Source: Desulfovibrio sp. TomC
GTDB taxonomy: Bacteria; Desulfobacterota; Desulfovibrionia; Desulfovibrionales; Desulfovibrionaceae
NCBI RefSeq assembly: GCF_000801335.2
Contig: NZ_JSEH01000001.1
Location: forward strand, 186,001 to 250,000
Length of the DNA: 64,000 nt
Direction: 5' to 3'
Within the stretch, counting starts at the first letter, position 1. Every line of letters begins with the position of its first letter. The position numbers were made by a program, and so were the translations under genes. This document shows positions 40,438-50,846 of this stretch, piece by piece. The notes beneath the pieces were generated by a model, which saw nothing but the letters and a program-made list of their open reading frames with translations, was not told the origin of the DNA and ran no database searches.

Positions 40438-42612
40438 TCAAACATTGAAAAGCTCACGCAGGCGGTAGTTGAGATGGGTGTAGCGCCGGTCGCCGCCGGC
40501 ATTTTTAAGCCCGAGCATAAGCGCTCGCCGGCTGCCGACCAGCACGGCCAGACGTCTGGCCCGGGTCAGGGCGGTATAAATGAGGTTGCGGCGCAACATG
40601 ACGTAATGCTGTGTCAAAATAGGGACCACCACCGCCGGGTATTCACTGCCCTGGGACTTGTGGATGCTTACGGCATAGGCCGGAGCCAGCTCATCGAGTT
40701 CAGAGCGGTCATAGGGGACACTGCGGCCGTCAAAGGACACAAGCAGCTCCCCTTCCTCGGGGTCCGCCTCGACAATGTGCCCCAGATCGCCGTTAAACAC
40801 GTCCTTCTCGTAATTATTTTTGGTCTGCAGCACCCGGTCATGCAGACGAAAACGCAGATTGCCGCGCACGACTTCCGGTCCCGTGGGATTAAGCCGCGCC
40901 CGCAGGGCCTCGTTCAGGGATTGCGTACCGGCCTCGCCCTTGTGCATGGGCGAAAGCACCTGCACATCCCGCATCGGGTCGAGTCCGTAGACTTCGGGAA
41001 TGCGCTCCCCGACCAGAGCGGTGATCAGGTCGCGCACAGCGGTTGGATCATCCTGCTCCACCCAGAAAAAATCCGCGTCAGGCGGTTTTTTTTCGGCCGC
41101 CAGGGGGAACTGGCCATTATTGACCCGGTGGGCATTGACCACGATCATGCTTTCCCGAGCCTGGCGGAAAATATGCGTCAGCCGGGCACTGCCGACGCTG
41201 GCGCTGTCCAGGATGTCTTCCAGGACATTGCCCGGACCGACAGAGGGCAGTTGGTCGGCATCGCCGACGAGGATGAGGCGCGACGTAAAGGGCAAGGCCC
41301 GCAGCATATGGCCGCAAAGCCGGGCGTCGAGCATGCTGACCTCATCAACCAGCAGCGCGTCGGTTTTAAGCTTGTTGTCCTCGCACAGGGCAAAGGAGCC
41401 GTCAGGCGCGGACTGCAGCAGACGGTGCAGGGTGGCGGCCGGTTGCCCGGTGGCTTCGGAGAGTCGTTTGGCCGCCCGGCCCGTTGGGGCGGCAAGTTTT
41501 ACTTTTAACGACAGCTTGTCAAGAGCGGCCACCACCATGCGGGTGATGGTGGTCTTGCCGGTGCCGGGGCCGCCGGTGATGACAAAGACCTTGTTGGCGC
41601 AGGCATCGACCACGGCCTGGCGCTGCTCCGGGGAAAGCTGGATGCGGGCCTCGGATTCAAGCGCCGGCAGGAGCTTTTCAACCTTGCCCCGCAGTTCGGC
41701 CCCGGGATGGTTGGCCAGTTCCTGGATGCGCCGGGCGATCTCCACTTCCAGGGCGTAAAAATGGCGCAGATAGACGGCGGATTTGATGCCCTGGGCCGGC
41801 AGATCCTCGACCTTGACCCGCTTTAAGGTCTCAAGGCTGCCAAGCCCCTCTTCCAGGCGTTCCGGCGCCACGTCCCCGACCATGGCCGCGGTCTTTTCGA
41901 AAAGGATGTCCTTGGGGACAAACAGATGGCCCTGCTCGCCCATAGTAAAGAGCACATAGGCCAGGGCGGCCTGGATGCGCTCGGGGCTGTCCGGGGCAAA
42001 GCCCAGGCGAAGGGCCATGGCGTCGGCGGTCTTGAAGGCAATGCCCCGGATCTCGTAGGCCAGTTCGTAGGGGTTGGCCCGGATGCGGGCCTCGGCTGCG
42101 TTGCCGTAGAGACGCTGAATCTTGGCGGCGTGGGTGGTGGCGATTTCGTGGGTCTGCAAAAAGAGCATGAGCGACCGGATCTCGTTCTGGGCGTCCCAGG
42201 AGGCCTTGATTTCCTTGAGCTTCTTTTTCCCGACACCTTCCACTGCCAGCAGTTTTTCCGGTTCGCTGTCGAGAATCTCCAGCACCTGCTCGCCAAAGGC
42301 GTCCACCAGACGTGTGGCCAAAACCCCGCCAACACCCTTGATCTGGCCCGAGGCCAGATAGCGGCGGATGCCGTTGATCGTGGCCGGCATTACCCGCTCG
42401 GCCGTTTCGACCTGAAACTGACGACCGTACTTGGGATGGGTGGACCAGGAGCCGGAGACCCGCAACACCTCGCCCGGGGTGACCCGCTGCACCGGCCCGA
42501 CCACGGAAAAAGCGCCCGGTTCGTCCTTGGAGCTGACACGGGCGATGAGGAAGCCGTTTTCCTCGTTAAAAAAGGTGACGGTCTGGACCTCCACCGTAAG
42601 TTCGATTGCCAT
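40438..42612 (-). CDS. recD2: RecD2-type ATP-dependent DNA helicase
   Basis: A 724-residue SF1B helicase. N-terminal OB and helix-hairpin-helix region (VEGVGKKKLKEIKASW) precede the motor: Walker A VFVITGGPGTGKTTIT, Walker B LLVDEVSMLD, GDADQLPSVGPG, and the late motif YAVSIHKSQGSEYPAVV. RecD2 enzymes unwind 5'-3' without RecBC and contribute to DNA repair. The gene lies 24 bases after recR, in the run dnaX-ebfC-recR-recD2. Confidence 0.95.
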   Translation of the reverse strand: MAIELTVEVQTVTFFNEENGFLIARVSSKDEPGAFSVVGPVQRVTPGEVLRVSGSWSTHPKYGRQFQVETAERVMPATINGIRRYLASGQIKGVGGVLATRLVDAFGEQVLEILDSEPEKLLAVEGVGKKKLKEIKASWDAQNEIRSLMLFLQTHEIATTHAAKIQRLYGNAAEARIRANPYELAYEIRGIAFKTADAMALRLGFAPDSPERIQAALAYVLFTMGEQGHLFVPKDILFEKTAAMVGDVAPERLEEGLGSLETLKRVKVEDLPAQGIKSAVYLRHFYALEVEIARRIQELANHPGAELRGKVEKLLPALESEARIQLSPEQRQAVVDACANKVFVITGGPGTGKTTITRMVVAALDKLSLKVKLAAPTGRAAKRLSEATGQPAATLHRLLQSAPDGSFALCEDNKLKTDALLVDEVSMLDARLCGHMLRALPFTSRLILVGDADQLPSVGPGNVLEDILDSASVGSARLTHIFRQARESMIVVNAHRVNNGQFPLAAEKKPPDADFFWVEQDDPTAVRDLITALVGERIPEVYGLDPMRDVQVLSPMHKGEAGTQSLNEALRARLNPTGPEVVRGNLRFRLHDRVLQTKNNYEKDVFNGDLGHIVEADPEEGELLVSFDGRSVPYDRSELDELAPAYAVSIHKSQGSEYPAVVVPILTQHYVMLRRNLIYTALTRARRLAVLVGSRRALMLGLKNAGGDRRYTHLNYRLRELFNV

Positions 42613-42636
42613 GGCGTGCCGCTTCGTCCCGTAGGC

Positions 42637-43251
42637 TTAGAGGTCCTGGCGGTAGCGCAGGGACTGGGACAGGGTTTCCTTGTCCACGTATTTGACTTCG
42701 GCCCCCAGGGGGATTCCCTGGGCCAGTCGGGTGAGGCGGACAGCGGGATACTCGCGGCCCAGAAGATTTTTGATGTGCGAGGCCGTGGATTCGGCAGCCA
42801 GAGTCGCCCCAAGGGCCAGAATGCACTCCGTGATCTCGCCCTCGGCCAGCCGGGCGCGCAGAACGTCCAGGCGCAGCTGCCCGGCGGAAATCCCTTCCAG
42901 GGGATCGAGCAGGCCGCCAAGAACCAGATAGCGGCCGGCGAAAAGCCCGGTCTCCTCGATCTGCATGATGGAGTCCCACTGGGCCACCAGACACAGCTGG
43001 TCATGGTTGCGGCTGGGATCTGCGCACACCGGGCACACCGGCGTCTCGGACAGGCCGGCGCAGTGACGGCACAGACACAGCCGCTCACGCAGGCGCAAAA
43101 TGCCGTCGCCCAGGGAATCGGCCCGGGCGCGCGGCCATTCGAGCAGCGTCATGGCCACCTTGAGGGCGGATTTCGGGCCAAGACCCGGAAGCCGGGAGAG
43201 TTGCTCCACCAGTTCCACCAGAGGGACGGGCAGGGTCGTTTGCGATGCCAT
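42637..43251 (-). CDS. recR: Recombination mediator RecR
   Basis: A 204-residue RecR. Helix-hairpin-helix LSRLPGLGPKSALKVAMTLL, a zinc finger CRHCAGLSETPVCPVCADPSRN with four cysteines, and a TOPRIM domain (CLVAQWDSIMQIEETGLFAGRY ... LALGATLAAESTASHI) are in the normal order and length. RecR loads RecA with RecO/RecF at gaps. The dnaX-ebfC-recR arrangement is conserved in many bacteria. Confidence 0.96.
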   Translation of the reverse strand: MASQTTLPVPLVELVEQLSRLPGLGPKSALKVAMTLLEWPRARADSLGDGILRLRERLCLCRHCAGLSETPVCPVCADPSRNHDQLCLVAQWDSIMQIEETGLFAGRYLVLGGLLDPLEGISAGQLRLDVLRARLAEGEITECILALGATLAAESTASHIKNLLGREYPAVRLTRLAQGIPLGAEVKYVDKETLSQSLRYRQDL

Positions 43252-43341
43252 GGGCGGGTGTCCGTTTACGTATGAAAACTGTGCGGCCGGGCCGGCCGGC
43301 AGGGGATCCTGCCGGTCGACGCCAACGGATGGGGCGGAAGG

Positions 43342-43653
43342 TTAGAACAGGCCGGGCACCTTGATGCCGCCGGTGATCTGGCCCATTTCGGCCTCCATCA
43401 TGGCCTTGGCCTTCTTGATCCCGTCATTGACGGCGGCCAGGATCAGATCCTGCAACATCTCCACATCATTCGGGTCCACGGCCGTCTTGTCGATGGTCAG
43501 GGCCTTTAATTCATTGGCCCCGGTCACCACGGCCGTGACCATGCCGCCGCCGGCCGAGCCTTCGACGGTGCGCTCCTGGAGGTCTTCCTGGAGCTTGGCC
43601 ATTTTTTTCTGCATAACCTGGGCCTGACGCACCAGTTCACTCATCCCTTTCAT
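43342..43653 (-). CDS. ebfC: YbaB/EbfC nucleoid-associated protein
   Basis: A 103-residue protein with the N-terminal helix MSELVRQAQVMQKKMAKLQE and the beta-sheet core GGGMVTAVVTGANELKALTID, ending in the helix with AMMEAEMGQITGGIKVPGLF. The family forms tweezer-like dimers that bind DNA. It starts 12 bases after the dnaX stop and is followed by recR after 90 bases, as in most bacteria. Confidence 0.95.
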   Translation of the reverse strand: MKGMSELVRQAQVMQKKMAKLQEDLQERTVEGSAGGGMVTAVVTGANELKALTIDKTAVDPNDVEMLQDLILAAVNDGIKKAKAMMEAEMGQITGGIKVPGLF

Positions 43654-43665
43654 GCTGCTTCTCCT

Positions 43666-45465
43666 CTATCGGGGCTTGCGTTCAATGATTTCCGCGTCAA
43701 ATGTCGTCACCGCCTGGCGCACTTCCGGCCGGGCGTCGATGTAGTCCTTGAGATCCTGGGGCGACATGCGGTCGGATTCCTGGCCGCCCTCCTCCACCCG
43801 CACGGTCACGCCCTGCCCAAAATATTCCGACGCCAGGGCGGAGAGCTGGCGAAACTTATCCGGATGGATGAGCTGGCCCCGGTGAAAGGCGTTGGCACAG
43901 CCGATGACCACTTCGCCGGGAGCCGGGTCCGGGTGATAAACGCCGCGGGCCTGTTTGAGGCCGGCGATCTCGCCCTTCTTGGCGGCAAAACGCTTAAACC
44001 CGTCCCAATTCTGCGGGCCGGCCGGGGCTGTCCGGGCAGGAGCCTCGCCCATCGGATCCACCGGCGCGCCTGCGGCCGCAGCCGGCTGGTAGGCACGAGA
44101 CGGGGCCTGGGCCGCAGGGGGCATTTGAGCCGCTTGCGGCGTCTGAACCGGAGCCTGAGCCGAGGACGAGGCCTGGGACAGCACCGGGGCCTGGGGTGCG
44201 GTCGGGGCCGGCCGATGCTGCCCATAGGGGGCCGGCTGATCGGCCAGAGGCTGGGGGCGATAGCCGCCTTGCCGGGGGGCCTGGGGCGCGCGGCCCGCGC
44301 CTGACCCGGGACCGGAGGCCGCTGCCGGCGTTGCCGGCGCGGAGCAGGCGGCGAGATTTTGCAACGGGAGCAGGCGCGGCAGATAGGCCATGTTGAGCAG
44401 CAACAGCTCCAAGGCCAGGGCCGGTTCCAGGCTCGTCTGCACCCGGCGCTGGCCCTCCAGCGTCATCTGCCAGCAGGCATGGATGTGGGCGGCCTCGATG
44501 CGACCGGCCCAGTCCAGCCATTGCCCGGCTTCCTCAGCCGGCAGATCGACCACGGACAGGGCCTTTTCGCCGGCTTGGCGCAAAAGAAAGAGGTTGCGCC
44601 ACATGGAGGCCAGCTCGCGCAGAAAAAAGCCGATATCCAGGCCCTTGTCGAGCACTTGGCGCAGCACTTCAACCACACCCGGTCCGTCCTCGGCCCGGAT
44701 GGCTTCGATCAGCCCGAAAAAGACGTCCTGCCCGGCCAGCCCGAGGACGTTTCGGGCGTCGGACTCGGTCAACTCCGCCCCGCCAAGGGCCAGGACCTGG
44801 GCCAAAAGCGACATGGAATCGCGCACGCTGCCGGCCCCGCGCCGGGCAATAAGGCTCACGGCCTTTGGCTCAAAGGGAACGGTCTCGCGCGTCAGCAGGC
44901 TGACCAGATGGGCTTCCAGCTCGGCCTGGGCCAGGCGTTTGAACAGATAGTGCTGGCAACGGCTGATGATGGTGGCTGGAAACTTGTGCGGCTCGGTGGT
45001 GGCCAGAATAAAGGTCACGCGCGCCGGCGGCTCTTCCAGGGTCTTGAGCAAGGCATTGAAGGCCGCCGTGGTCAGCATGTGGGCTTCGTCGATGATGAAG
45101 ACCTTGTAGCGGCTGTTGAGCGGCGCATAGCCCACGTCTTCTTTGAGACGGCGGGCGTCGTCGACCTTGCCGTGGGTGGCGGCGTCGATCTCGATGACGT
45201 CGGGGCAGACCCCGGCGGTGATCTGGCGGCACTGGGAGCAGACGTTGCAGGGCTCGGCCGTGGGCGCTGTTTCACAGTTGAGCGCCTTGGCCAGCACCCG
45301 GGCCAGCGTGGTCTTGCCCACGCCGCGGGTGCCGCTGAACAGATAGGCCGGAGCAATCCGGTCCTCGGCGGCGGCCCGGGACAGGATGCGTTTGACGGCC
45401 TCCTGGCCGGCCACGTCGGCGAAGCGCTGCGGTCGATATTTGGCAGTAAGGCTGACAGTGCTCAT
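43666..45465 (-). CDS. dnaX: DNA polymerase III subunits gamma/tau
   Basis: A 599-residue clamp-loader ATPase. Walker A is FSGTRGVGKTTLARVLA (around residue 45), the zinc site is CETAPTAEPCNVCSQC, Walker B with sensor is VFIIDEAHMLTTAAFNALLKTLEEPP, followed by VTFILATTEPHKFPATIISRCQ. Residues about 385-480 are Pro/Ala/Gln-rich linker; the tail resembles the tau C-terminus. No poly-A slippage site for a separate gamma product is obvious. It is the first gene of the dnaX-ebfC-recR-recD2 run. Confidence 0.96.
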   Translation of the reverse strand: MSTVSLTAKYRPQRFADVAGQEAVKRILSRAAAEDRIAPAYLFSGTRGVGKTTLARVLAKALNCETAPTAEPCNVCSQCRQITAGVCPDVIEIDAATHGKVDDARRLKEDVGYAPLNSRYKVFIIDEAHMLTTAAFNALLKTLEEPPARVTFILATTEPHKFPATIISRCQHYLFKRLAQAELEAHLVSLLTRETVPFEPKAVSLIARRGAGSVRDSMSLLAQVLALGGAELTESDARNVLGLAGQDVFFGLIEAIRAEDGPGVVEVLRQVLDKGLDIGFFLRELASMWRNLFLLRQAGEKALSVVDLPAEEAGQWLDWAGRIEAAHIHACWQMTLEGQRRVQTSLEPALALELLLLNMAYLPRLLPLQNLAACSAPATPAAASGPGSGAGRAPQAPRQGGYRPQPLADQPAPYGQHRPAPTAPQAPVLSQASSSAQAPVQTPQAAQMPPAAQAPSRAYQPAAAAGAPVDPMGEAPARTAPAGPQNWDGFKRFAAKKGEIAGLKQARGVYHPDPAPGEVVIGCANAFHRGQLIHPDKFRQLSALASEYFGQGVTVRVEEGGQESDRMSPQDLKDYIDARPEVRQAVTTFDAEIIERKPR

Positions 45466-45516
45466 GGGGCGTGTCCGGGCGATCCTGGCGCGGTGGTCGG
45501 GACCGCCCGGGGATGG

Positions 45517-46443
45517 TTACAGGCTATAACGGTACAGCCATTTGGCGTAGGCCGGGTTTTCACCCTTGACCACCTTGAAGAAGGCCGCCTGGAGAGCCTT
45601 GACCACAGGACCGGCATGGCCCTCGCCGATGACCCGGCGATCGAGTTCACGAATGGGGGTCAGCTCGGCGGCGGTGCCGGAGAAAAAGGCCTCATCGGAC
45701 ATGTAGACTTCATCACGGGTAAACAGCTGTTCCACCACGTCGTAGCCAAATTCCTTAGCCAGGGTGATGAGGCTGTCGCGGGTGATGCCGGCCAAAATCG
45801 AGGTCAGGGGCGGCGTCTTGATGCTGCCGTTTCGCACGATAAAGACGTTTTCCCCGGTGCCCTCGGCCACATAGCCGGTGGGATCGAGCATGAGCGCCTC
45901 GTCGTAGCCGTCGGCCAGGGCCTCGGTCTTGGCCAGCACGGAGTTGACGTAGTTGCCGACCACCTTGGCCTTGGTCATCATGACGTTGACATGGTGGCGG
46001 GTATAGCTCGAGGTGCAGATACGGATGCCCTTTTCCAGGGCTTCAGCGCCAAGATAAGCGCCCCACGGCCACACGGCAATGGCCACCCGGATGGGGTTTG
46101 GCCCGGGATTGACGCCCATGGCCTCGCCAGAGCCGATAAAAATGATGGGCCGGATGTAGCCGGCGGTCATCTTGTTGGCCTGAAGGGTCTCGATGCAGGC
46201 CTTGGCCAGCTGGTCCCGGGTGTAGGGGACCTTCATGTCCATGACCTTGGCCGAACCAAGCAACCGGTCGATGTGCTCGTTTAGGCGGAAGACCGCTGAG
46301 GAGCCATCGGTGCACTCGTAGGCCCGAATGCCTTCGAACACGCCGACACCGTAATGCAACGTGTGGGTAAGGACGTGCACATTGGCCTGGTCCCAGGGCA
46401 CCATCGCACCGTCCATCCAGATAAAATCAGTCCGAACACCCAT
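45517..46443 (-). CDS. ilvE: Branched-chain-amino-acid aminotransferase
   Basis: A 308-residue PLP enzyme of fold type IV starting at ATG 46443 ([12 protein letters not shown]). Seen: [33 protein letters not shown], the catalytic lysine region [21 protein letters not shown], and [17 protein letters not shown]. It transfers amino groups to and from leucine, isoleucine and valine. Length is typical of bacterial IlvE. It is followed by dnaX after 51 bases but the two are probably unrelated functionally. Confidence 0.95.
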   Translation of the reverse strand: MGVRTDFIWMDGAMVPWDQANVHVLTHTLHYGVGVFEGIRAYECTDGSSAVFRLNEHIDRLLGSAKVMDMKVPYTRDQLAKACIETLQANKMTAGYIRPIIFIGSGEAMGVNPGPNPIRVAIAVWPWGAYLGAEALEKGIRICTSSYTRHHVNVMMTKAKVVGNYVNSVLAKTEALADGYDEALMLDPTGYVAEGTGENVFIVRNGSIKTPPLTSILAGITRDSLITLAKEFGYDVVEQLFTRDEVYMSDEAFFSGTAAELTPIRELDRRVIGEGHAGPVVKALQAAFFKVVKGENPAYAKWLYRYSL

Positions 46444-46566
46444 GATCCAACCCCCGTGCTGGAAACGTTTTCCGGGGAGCTTCCCGGATGGCGTCATGAT
46501 TGCGCCGGCTATGGCCAAAACGTAAACGTGGCAACTTAGGCGCTTTGCCCTTCGGGGTCAAGACGG

Positions 46567-48357
46567 TCACGCCCTGGCGGACGGCAGGGCAGCCGGCGTC
46601 CCCTCGCCGCGCAACTCGTCGATGAGCCCTTCGATCACCCGGGCCTGCTCGGCCAGATCGGCCACAGCTCCAGCCGCCTGTGCCATGGCCTGGGCCGTAT
46701 CCTCGGACACTCGGCCCACATCGGCAATGGTGCTTTCAATGGATTCGCTGGCGGCCGACTGCTGCTCGGAAGCGGCGGCAATGGAGCGCACCTGATCCGA
46801 GGCCGTTTCCACAAGGCTCACAATGGCGCTTAGCGCCTGCCCGGACTCGCCGGCCAGGGTATTGGCCGTTTCGATGACTGCGGCGGCTTCGCGCACGCCG
46901 GCCACGCCTTTCTGGGTACCGATCTGGATGTCCCGGATGGCCTGCCCCACCTCGGCCGTGGCGGTCATGGTCTTTTCCGCCAGCTTGCGCACCTCGTCGG
47001 CCACCACGGCGAATCCCCGGCCGGCGTCGCCGGCCCGGGCAGCCTCGATGGCGGCGTTCAAGGCCAGCAGGTTGGTCTGATCGGCAATGTCGGAAATGAC
47101 CCCGAGCACCCGGCCGATGCCCTCGGCCTGGCTGCCGAGTTCGCCCATGTTCCGGGCCAGATCCAAGGCCTTGTCCCGGGCGGCGCTGATACCGTCGACA
47201 GCCCGGCGGACCACGATCGCTCCGCTTGCCGCCTTGTCCCGGGCCGCTGCCGCCGTTCCGGAGGCCGTGGCCGCGCTGTGGGCCACATCAACCACCGTGG
47301 AACGCATCTCGCCCATGGAGGCCACGGCTTCGGACAGGCGCAAGGACTGTTCCTGCGCCCCGTGGGTGGCCCGCTCGGTATGTCCGGCCAAGGCGTCGGC
47401 AGCCCCGGTCAGCACGCCGACCACCTCGGCCAGCCGACCAGCGGCATGGAGCATGCCTTCCTGCCGGGCGTTCTCGGCGGCCAACCGATGTTCGTCGGCG
47501 GCCTCCATGGCCGTGCAGGCCTTGGCCGCTTCGGCCGCAGCGTCCTCGCCCCGGGCCAGGGCCGTGGCGATGTTTTCCTTCAGGGAGTCAAGCATCCGGC
47601 GCAAGGCGTCGGCCAATTGGGCAATCTCGTCACGACCGGCCACATCCAACCGGGCTTCGAGATCACCGTCGGCAACAGCCCGGGCAAAAGCCACGCCCCT
47701 GGTCAGGGGCCGGGTAATGGACAAGGTGATGATGATGCCAAGCAGCGCCGAGACGGCCACGCACAGGGCTCCAACGACCATGAGCACGGTTGTCCGTTTG
47801 CCGACGTCGGCCAGGGCCGCGTCTGCCTGGGAGTCGGCCAGGGCACGGCTGCGTTCCAGCAGAAGATTGAGCGACTCCATGGCTTTTTTCTGGGAAAGGG
47901 TGGAAATGCCGATGGACAGGGTCAGGGCATTGCTGCGCTTGCCGTTGGAGACCAGGTCAAGCACCTGGGCATTGGTCTTGCGCCAGGCAGCCAGGGCGTC
48001 GTTAAATGCCTTCCACTGGACCGCTTCCTCCTCCCCCAGGGTCAGACCGTCGACTTCGGCCCGACCGGCATCGACCAAAGCCAGCCCAATCCGCAGATTG
48101 TCCCGTTGCCGGTCAAATTCCTTGGAATTGGCCAGTTCCGGCACCAGGATGGTGCGTTCGGCCGACTGGGCGGCAAGCAAGCCTTCCTTGACCATGCCAA
48201 GACCGGCCACGCACGGCAGCGTGTTGCCGGCCACCTCGGACAGGGCTGCGCCAGTGCGCAAAAGCCCCTGATAGCCAATGAAGCCGATGGCCAGGGCGGC
48301 CAGCGAGGTGACGACGATGAGGGTGAAAAGCTTGACGCCGACCTTGACGTTGCCCAT
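46567..48357 (-). CDS. Methyl-accepting chemotaxis protein
   Basis: A 596-residue chemoreceptor with AAGGAGC 6 bases before the ATG at 48357. A first membrane helix at about 8-30 ([20 protein letters not shown]), a four-helix-bundle-type periplasmic sensor to about 185, a second helix ([22 protein letters not shown]), HAMP, and a long cytoplasmic coiled coil with the signalling tip ([35 protein letters not shown]). No C-terminal CheR-binding pentapeptide is visible. The ligand is unknown. It stands alone between ilvE and the TPR protein gene. Confidence 0.93.
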   Translation of the reverse strand: MGNVKVGVKLFTLIVVTSLAALAIGFIGYQGLLRTGAALSEVAGNTLPCVAGLGMVKEGLLAAQSAERTILVPELANSKEFDRQRDNLRIGLALVDAGRAEVDGLTLGEEEAVQWKAFNDALAAWRKTNAQVLDLVSNGKRSNALTLSIGISTLSQKKAMESLNLLLERSRALADSQADAALADVGKRTTVLMVVGALCVAVSALLGIIITLSITRPLTRGVAFARAVADGDLEARLDVAGRDEIAQLADALRRMLDSLKENIATALARGEDAAAEAAKACTAMEAADEHRLAAENARQEGMLHAAGRLAEVVGVLTGAADALAGHTERATHGAQEQSLRLSEAVASMGEMRSTVVDVAHSAATASGTAAAARDKAASGAIVVRRAVDGISAARDKALDLARNMGELGSQAEGIGRVLGVISDIADQTNLLALNAAIEAARAGDAGRGFAVVADEVRKLAEKTMTATAEVGQAIRDIQIGTQKGVAGVREAAAVIETANTLAGESGQALSAIVSLVETASDQVRSIAAASEQQSAASESIESTIADVGRVSEDTAQAMAQAAGAVADLAEQARVIEGLIDELRGEGTPAALPSARA

Positions 48358-48451
48358 GGCTTTGCTCCTTGAAACGACCAGGCACATCAGCGCCCAGGAT
48401 CAGCCTGGATGGTTGTGGTTGGGCTGTGTTTGCCCTGCCGCGCCTGCCCTG

Positions 48452-49333
48452 TCAAACTTCGGGCGACGGCCTGGATTGCGGCCCTGCGTCTTCGTCGGCG
48501 TCAAGCGCCCCGGGCGGCTTGTCCAAGGGCGGCGGCAGCGCCTCCAGGGGCGGCTCGGCCAAGGCCTCGCCCCGCTCCCGGGAATCCAAAAAGGCCAGAA
48601 AGGTTTTGGCCTCGGGGAAGTCGGCATTAAGGCGCAGGGCCTTGCCGAGTATGGCCCGGGAACTTTTCAGCCGTCCCTTTTCAAACAGCGTCCGAGCCAT
48701 ATTATAGAGAAGATGCTCGTCAGTGCGGCACAAGAGGTAGGCTCGGCTGTAGTAGCGCATGGCTTCGTCGTACATGCCAAGCTTTCGCATCTGGATGCCG
48801 AATGCATTATAAAGATGCTTATGCTCGGGCAAAAAAGCCGCGTCGATGCGCATGATTTTGTGGAACACGGCATCGGCGTTGTGTTTTTCCTGGCGCTCCA
48901 GGTAGGTCAGCCCCAGACCGAAGGCCGCCTTGACGTGTTCCTCATCCAGCCGCAAAATGACTTTGTATTCAAATTCGGCGGCAAAAAGCTCCTGGCGCTG
49001 CCGATGGGCGTCAGCGGTTGAGACAGACTCCTCCAGCCGACGCATAATCGGCACAACCTTGTTGAGATAAATCGATGGTTCAGGCTGGTATTGGGTCAGC
49101 AGCTGCTCACGGGTGATAAACCGCTTGGTTCCGGAAGGGATGAAAGTGCGGTTGAGGCGCTGGATGGCCACCCGTCCCAGCTCGTCTTGCTGCTCGGCAT
49201 AAAAAAAGATGCGCTGACTGGCCCGGCTGATGCCCGCGATGCCGAGCAGTCGCTGCGAATCAATGGAAAAAACGCCCTTGACGGGCTTGTGGCCGGAAGC
49301 GGCCCTGGTATGGGAAACGGGTGGTTCTGGCAT
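48452..49333 (-). CDS. TPR-repeat protein, unknown function
   Basis: About 293 residues from the ATG at 49333 (MPEPPVSHTR); upstream sequence in frame belongs to the shared promoter region. The first 110 residues look like a small alpha/beta domain (VKGVFSIDSQRLLG, ASQRIFFYAEQQDELG, SGTKRFITREQLL). Residues about 125-255 carry TPR helices (AAFGLGLTYLERQEKHNADA, HLYNAFGIQMRKLGMYDEAM, HLLYNMARTLFEKGRLKSSR). The tail is Pro/Asp-rich. It is divergent from the HD-GYP gene, and similar pairs of TPR and signalling genes suggest a regulatory role, which is inference. Confidence 0.75.
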   Translation of the reverse strand: MPEPPVSHTRAASGHKPVKGVFSIDSQRLLGIAGISRASQRIFFYAEQQDELGRVAIQRLNRTFIPSGTKRFITREQLLTQYQPEPSIYLNKVVPIMRRLEESVSTADAHRQRQELFAAEFEYKVILRLDEEHVKAAFGLGLTYLERQEKHNADAVFHKIMRIDAAFLPEHKHLYNAFGIQMRKLGMYDEAMRYYSRAYLLCRTDEHLLYNMARTLFEKGRLKSSRAILGKALRLNADFPEAKTFLAFLDSRERGEALAEPPLEALPPPLDKPPGALDADEDAGPQSRPSPEV

Positions 49334-49418
49334 GACGCTTGGCAGAGTGTATTCCGTTTCATACCCACGTCCGGGGTGTTTCGGCAAGCTGTCTGAAAAA
49401 GCTGGCGAACCAGGCGTG

Positions 49419-49448
49419 TTGACAGTTTTTTTTCCAGGCGCGTATAGT
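49419..49448 (+). promoter_or_regulatory. Strong sigma-70-type promoter of the HD-GYP gene
   Basis: TTGACA (49419-49424), an 18-base spacer containing a T8 run, and TATAGT (49443-49448), 81 bases upstream of the HD-GYP start. This is the best promoter match in the window. Confidence 0.75.
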
Positions 49449-49529
49449 CTGTGATGCCGCGACGACACCCGTCGCAACCGGCAAGCGCAGAGCGGACGGG
49501 CCGACATCCACGCACCCCCAGGGAAGGCC

Positions 49530-50816
49530 ATGCAGATAGACGAATATCCGATATTGGTGGAACAACTTTGTCCGGGGCTTTTTATTCGCATTGACGAACC
49601 CGGTCTGTCCCACCCCTTCCCGCCCAAGGGATTCAAGCTGCGCACAGAGGCCGAGGTGGCCAAGGTCGTTGGCCTGGGGCTTGCCCATGTCTATTGCGTC
49701 CCCGACAAGTCCGATCGCCTGCCTATTTCCCTGGAAGAACTCGACGGTCTGGTCGGAAAACGCCAGAAAGGTCCCTGGGCCACCGCCCGCACCCCGGTTT
49801 CGGCAGAACTTTCAAGTCTCAAACGAGAGACGATTGAGCGCAACAAGGACCGCATCGAACGGTTTGCCGCCTGCGAACGTCGGTACGAAAAGGCCATGGA
49901 CAAGGTGGTCGAGGCCATTAAAAAGGTCAGTTCCCCCAACGCCGAAGTGCTGGAGGCGGCCGGGGAAGTCGTTGGTCCCATGGCCGAGATGTTTCTCTCC
50001 GACCTGGACGTGCTCATAAACGTCATGACCTCCAAGATGCGCGACGAGGCCAAGCACTACCACGCGTTGAACGTGGCTGTGCTGTCCATGATGCTGGCCA
50101 AGGAGATGGGCCTGGGCAAAACCGAGATCGAAGAGGTCGGGGTCGGCTCACTGTTTCACGACGTCGGGAAGGGGCGGGTGCCCATCCAGCGGTTTTCCAA
50201 GGGCAACATGGTGACCATGAGCAAGGTGCTCAAGGAATACTACATGGAACATCCCAAGATCGGGGCCAAGATGCTGGCTGCCGTCCCGGGATTTCCGCCC
50301 TCGGCCCAGATGCTGGTCCTGCAGCACCACGAATTGCTCGACGGCACAGGTTTTCCGGCCCGGGTCCAAGGGACGGCCATGGTTCTTGGGGCGCGCATTG
50401 CCGCCGTGGCCAACGTCTACGACCGTTTTTTAAACGCCAAAGACGGCAGCGCCCTGCGCACCCCGCACGAGGCCATGAAGGCCCTGTATAAACGGCGCGG
50501 CCCGCTTGATCCCAAGGCCGTGACCATGTTTATCCGCAAGCTCGGCGTCTACCCCCCGGGCTCCCTGGTCGAACTCTCCAACACCATGCAGGGTATGGTC
50601 GTCTCGGCCAATATGAGCGACTCCCTGCGCCCGAGCATCAAGGTCTACCACCCGGACATCCCCAAACGCGAGGCGCTCATCATCGATCTCACCATCGAAA
50701 CCGAACTGACCGTGGTCAAGGCCCTTCGCCCCGAAGCGCTGAGTCCGGATGTGCTGTTGTACCTTAATCCCGGCAAGCAGGTATCCTACTATGTGGACGC
50801 CGCGCCCCGGTCCTAG
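49530..50816 (+). CDS. HD-GYP domain protein (probable cyclic-di-GMP phosphodiesterase)
   Basis: A 428-residue protein. The N-terminal 100 residues match the DUF3391-type region often found before HD-GYP domains. The catalytic domain has the HD pair in LFHDVGKGRVP and the GYP-equivalent motif HHELLDGTGFP, with Phe in place of Tyr; upstream histidines in KHYHALNVAVLSMMLAKEMG complete the metal site. HD-GYP enzymes hydrolyse c-di-GMP. GGAAGG precedes the ATG. The adenylate cyclase gene follows 30 bases later on the same strand, putting two nucleotide second-messenger enzymes in one operon. Confidence 0.88.
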   Translation: MQIDEYPILVEQLCPGLFIRIDEPGLSHPFPPKGFKLRTEAEVAKVVGLGLAHVYCVPDKSDRLPISLEELDGLVGKRQKGPWATARTPVSAELSSLKRETIERNKDRIERFAACERRYEKAMDKVVEAIKKVSSPNAEVLEAAGEVVGPMAEMFLSDLDVLINVMTSKMRDEAKHYHALNVAVLSMMLAKEMGLGKTEIEEVGVGSLFHDVGKGRVPIQRFSKGNMVTMSKVLKEYYMEHPKIGAKMLAAVPGFPPSAQMLVLQHHELLDGTGFPARVQGTAMVLGARIAAVANVYDRFLNAKDGSALRTPHEAMKALYKRRGPLDPKAVTMFIRKLGVYPPGSLVELSNTMQGMVVSANMSDSLRPSIKVYHPDIPKREALIIDLTIETELTVVKALRPEALSPDVLLYLNPGKQVSYYVDAAPRS

Positions 50817-50846
50817 TTTCCGTCTGCCGCTGCAACGGAGCCGCCC

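Noticed and set aside
44359-46284. 641-codon frame antisense to dnaX and ilvE
   Set aside because: Explained as a GC-skewed shadow of two well-supported genes.
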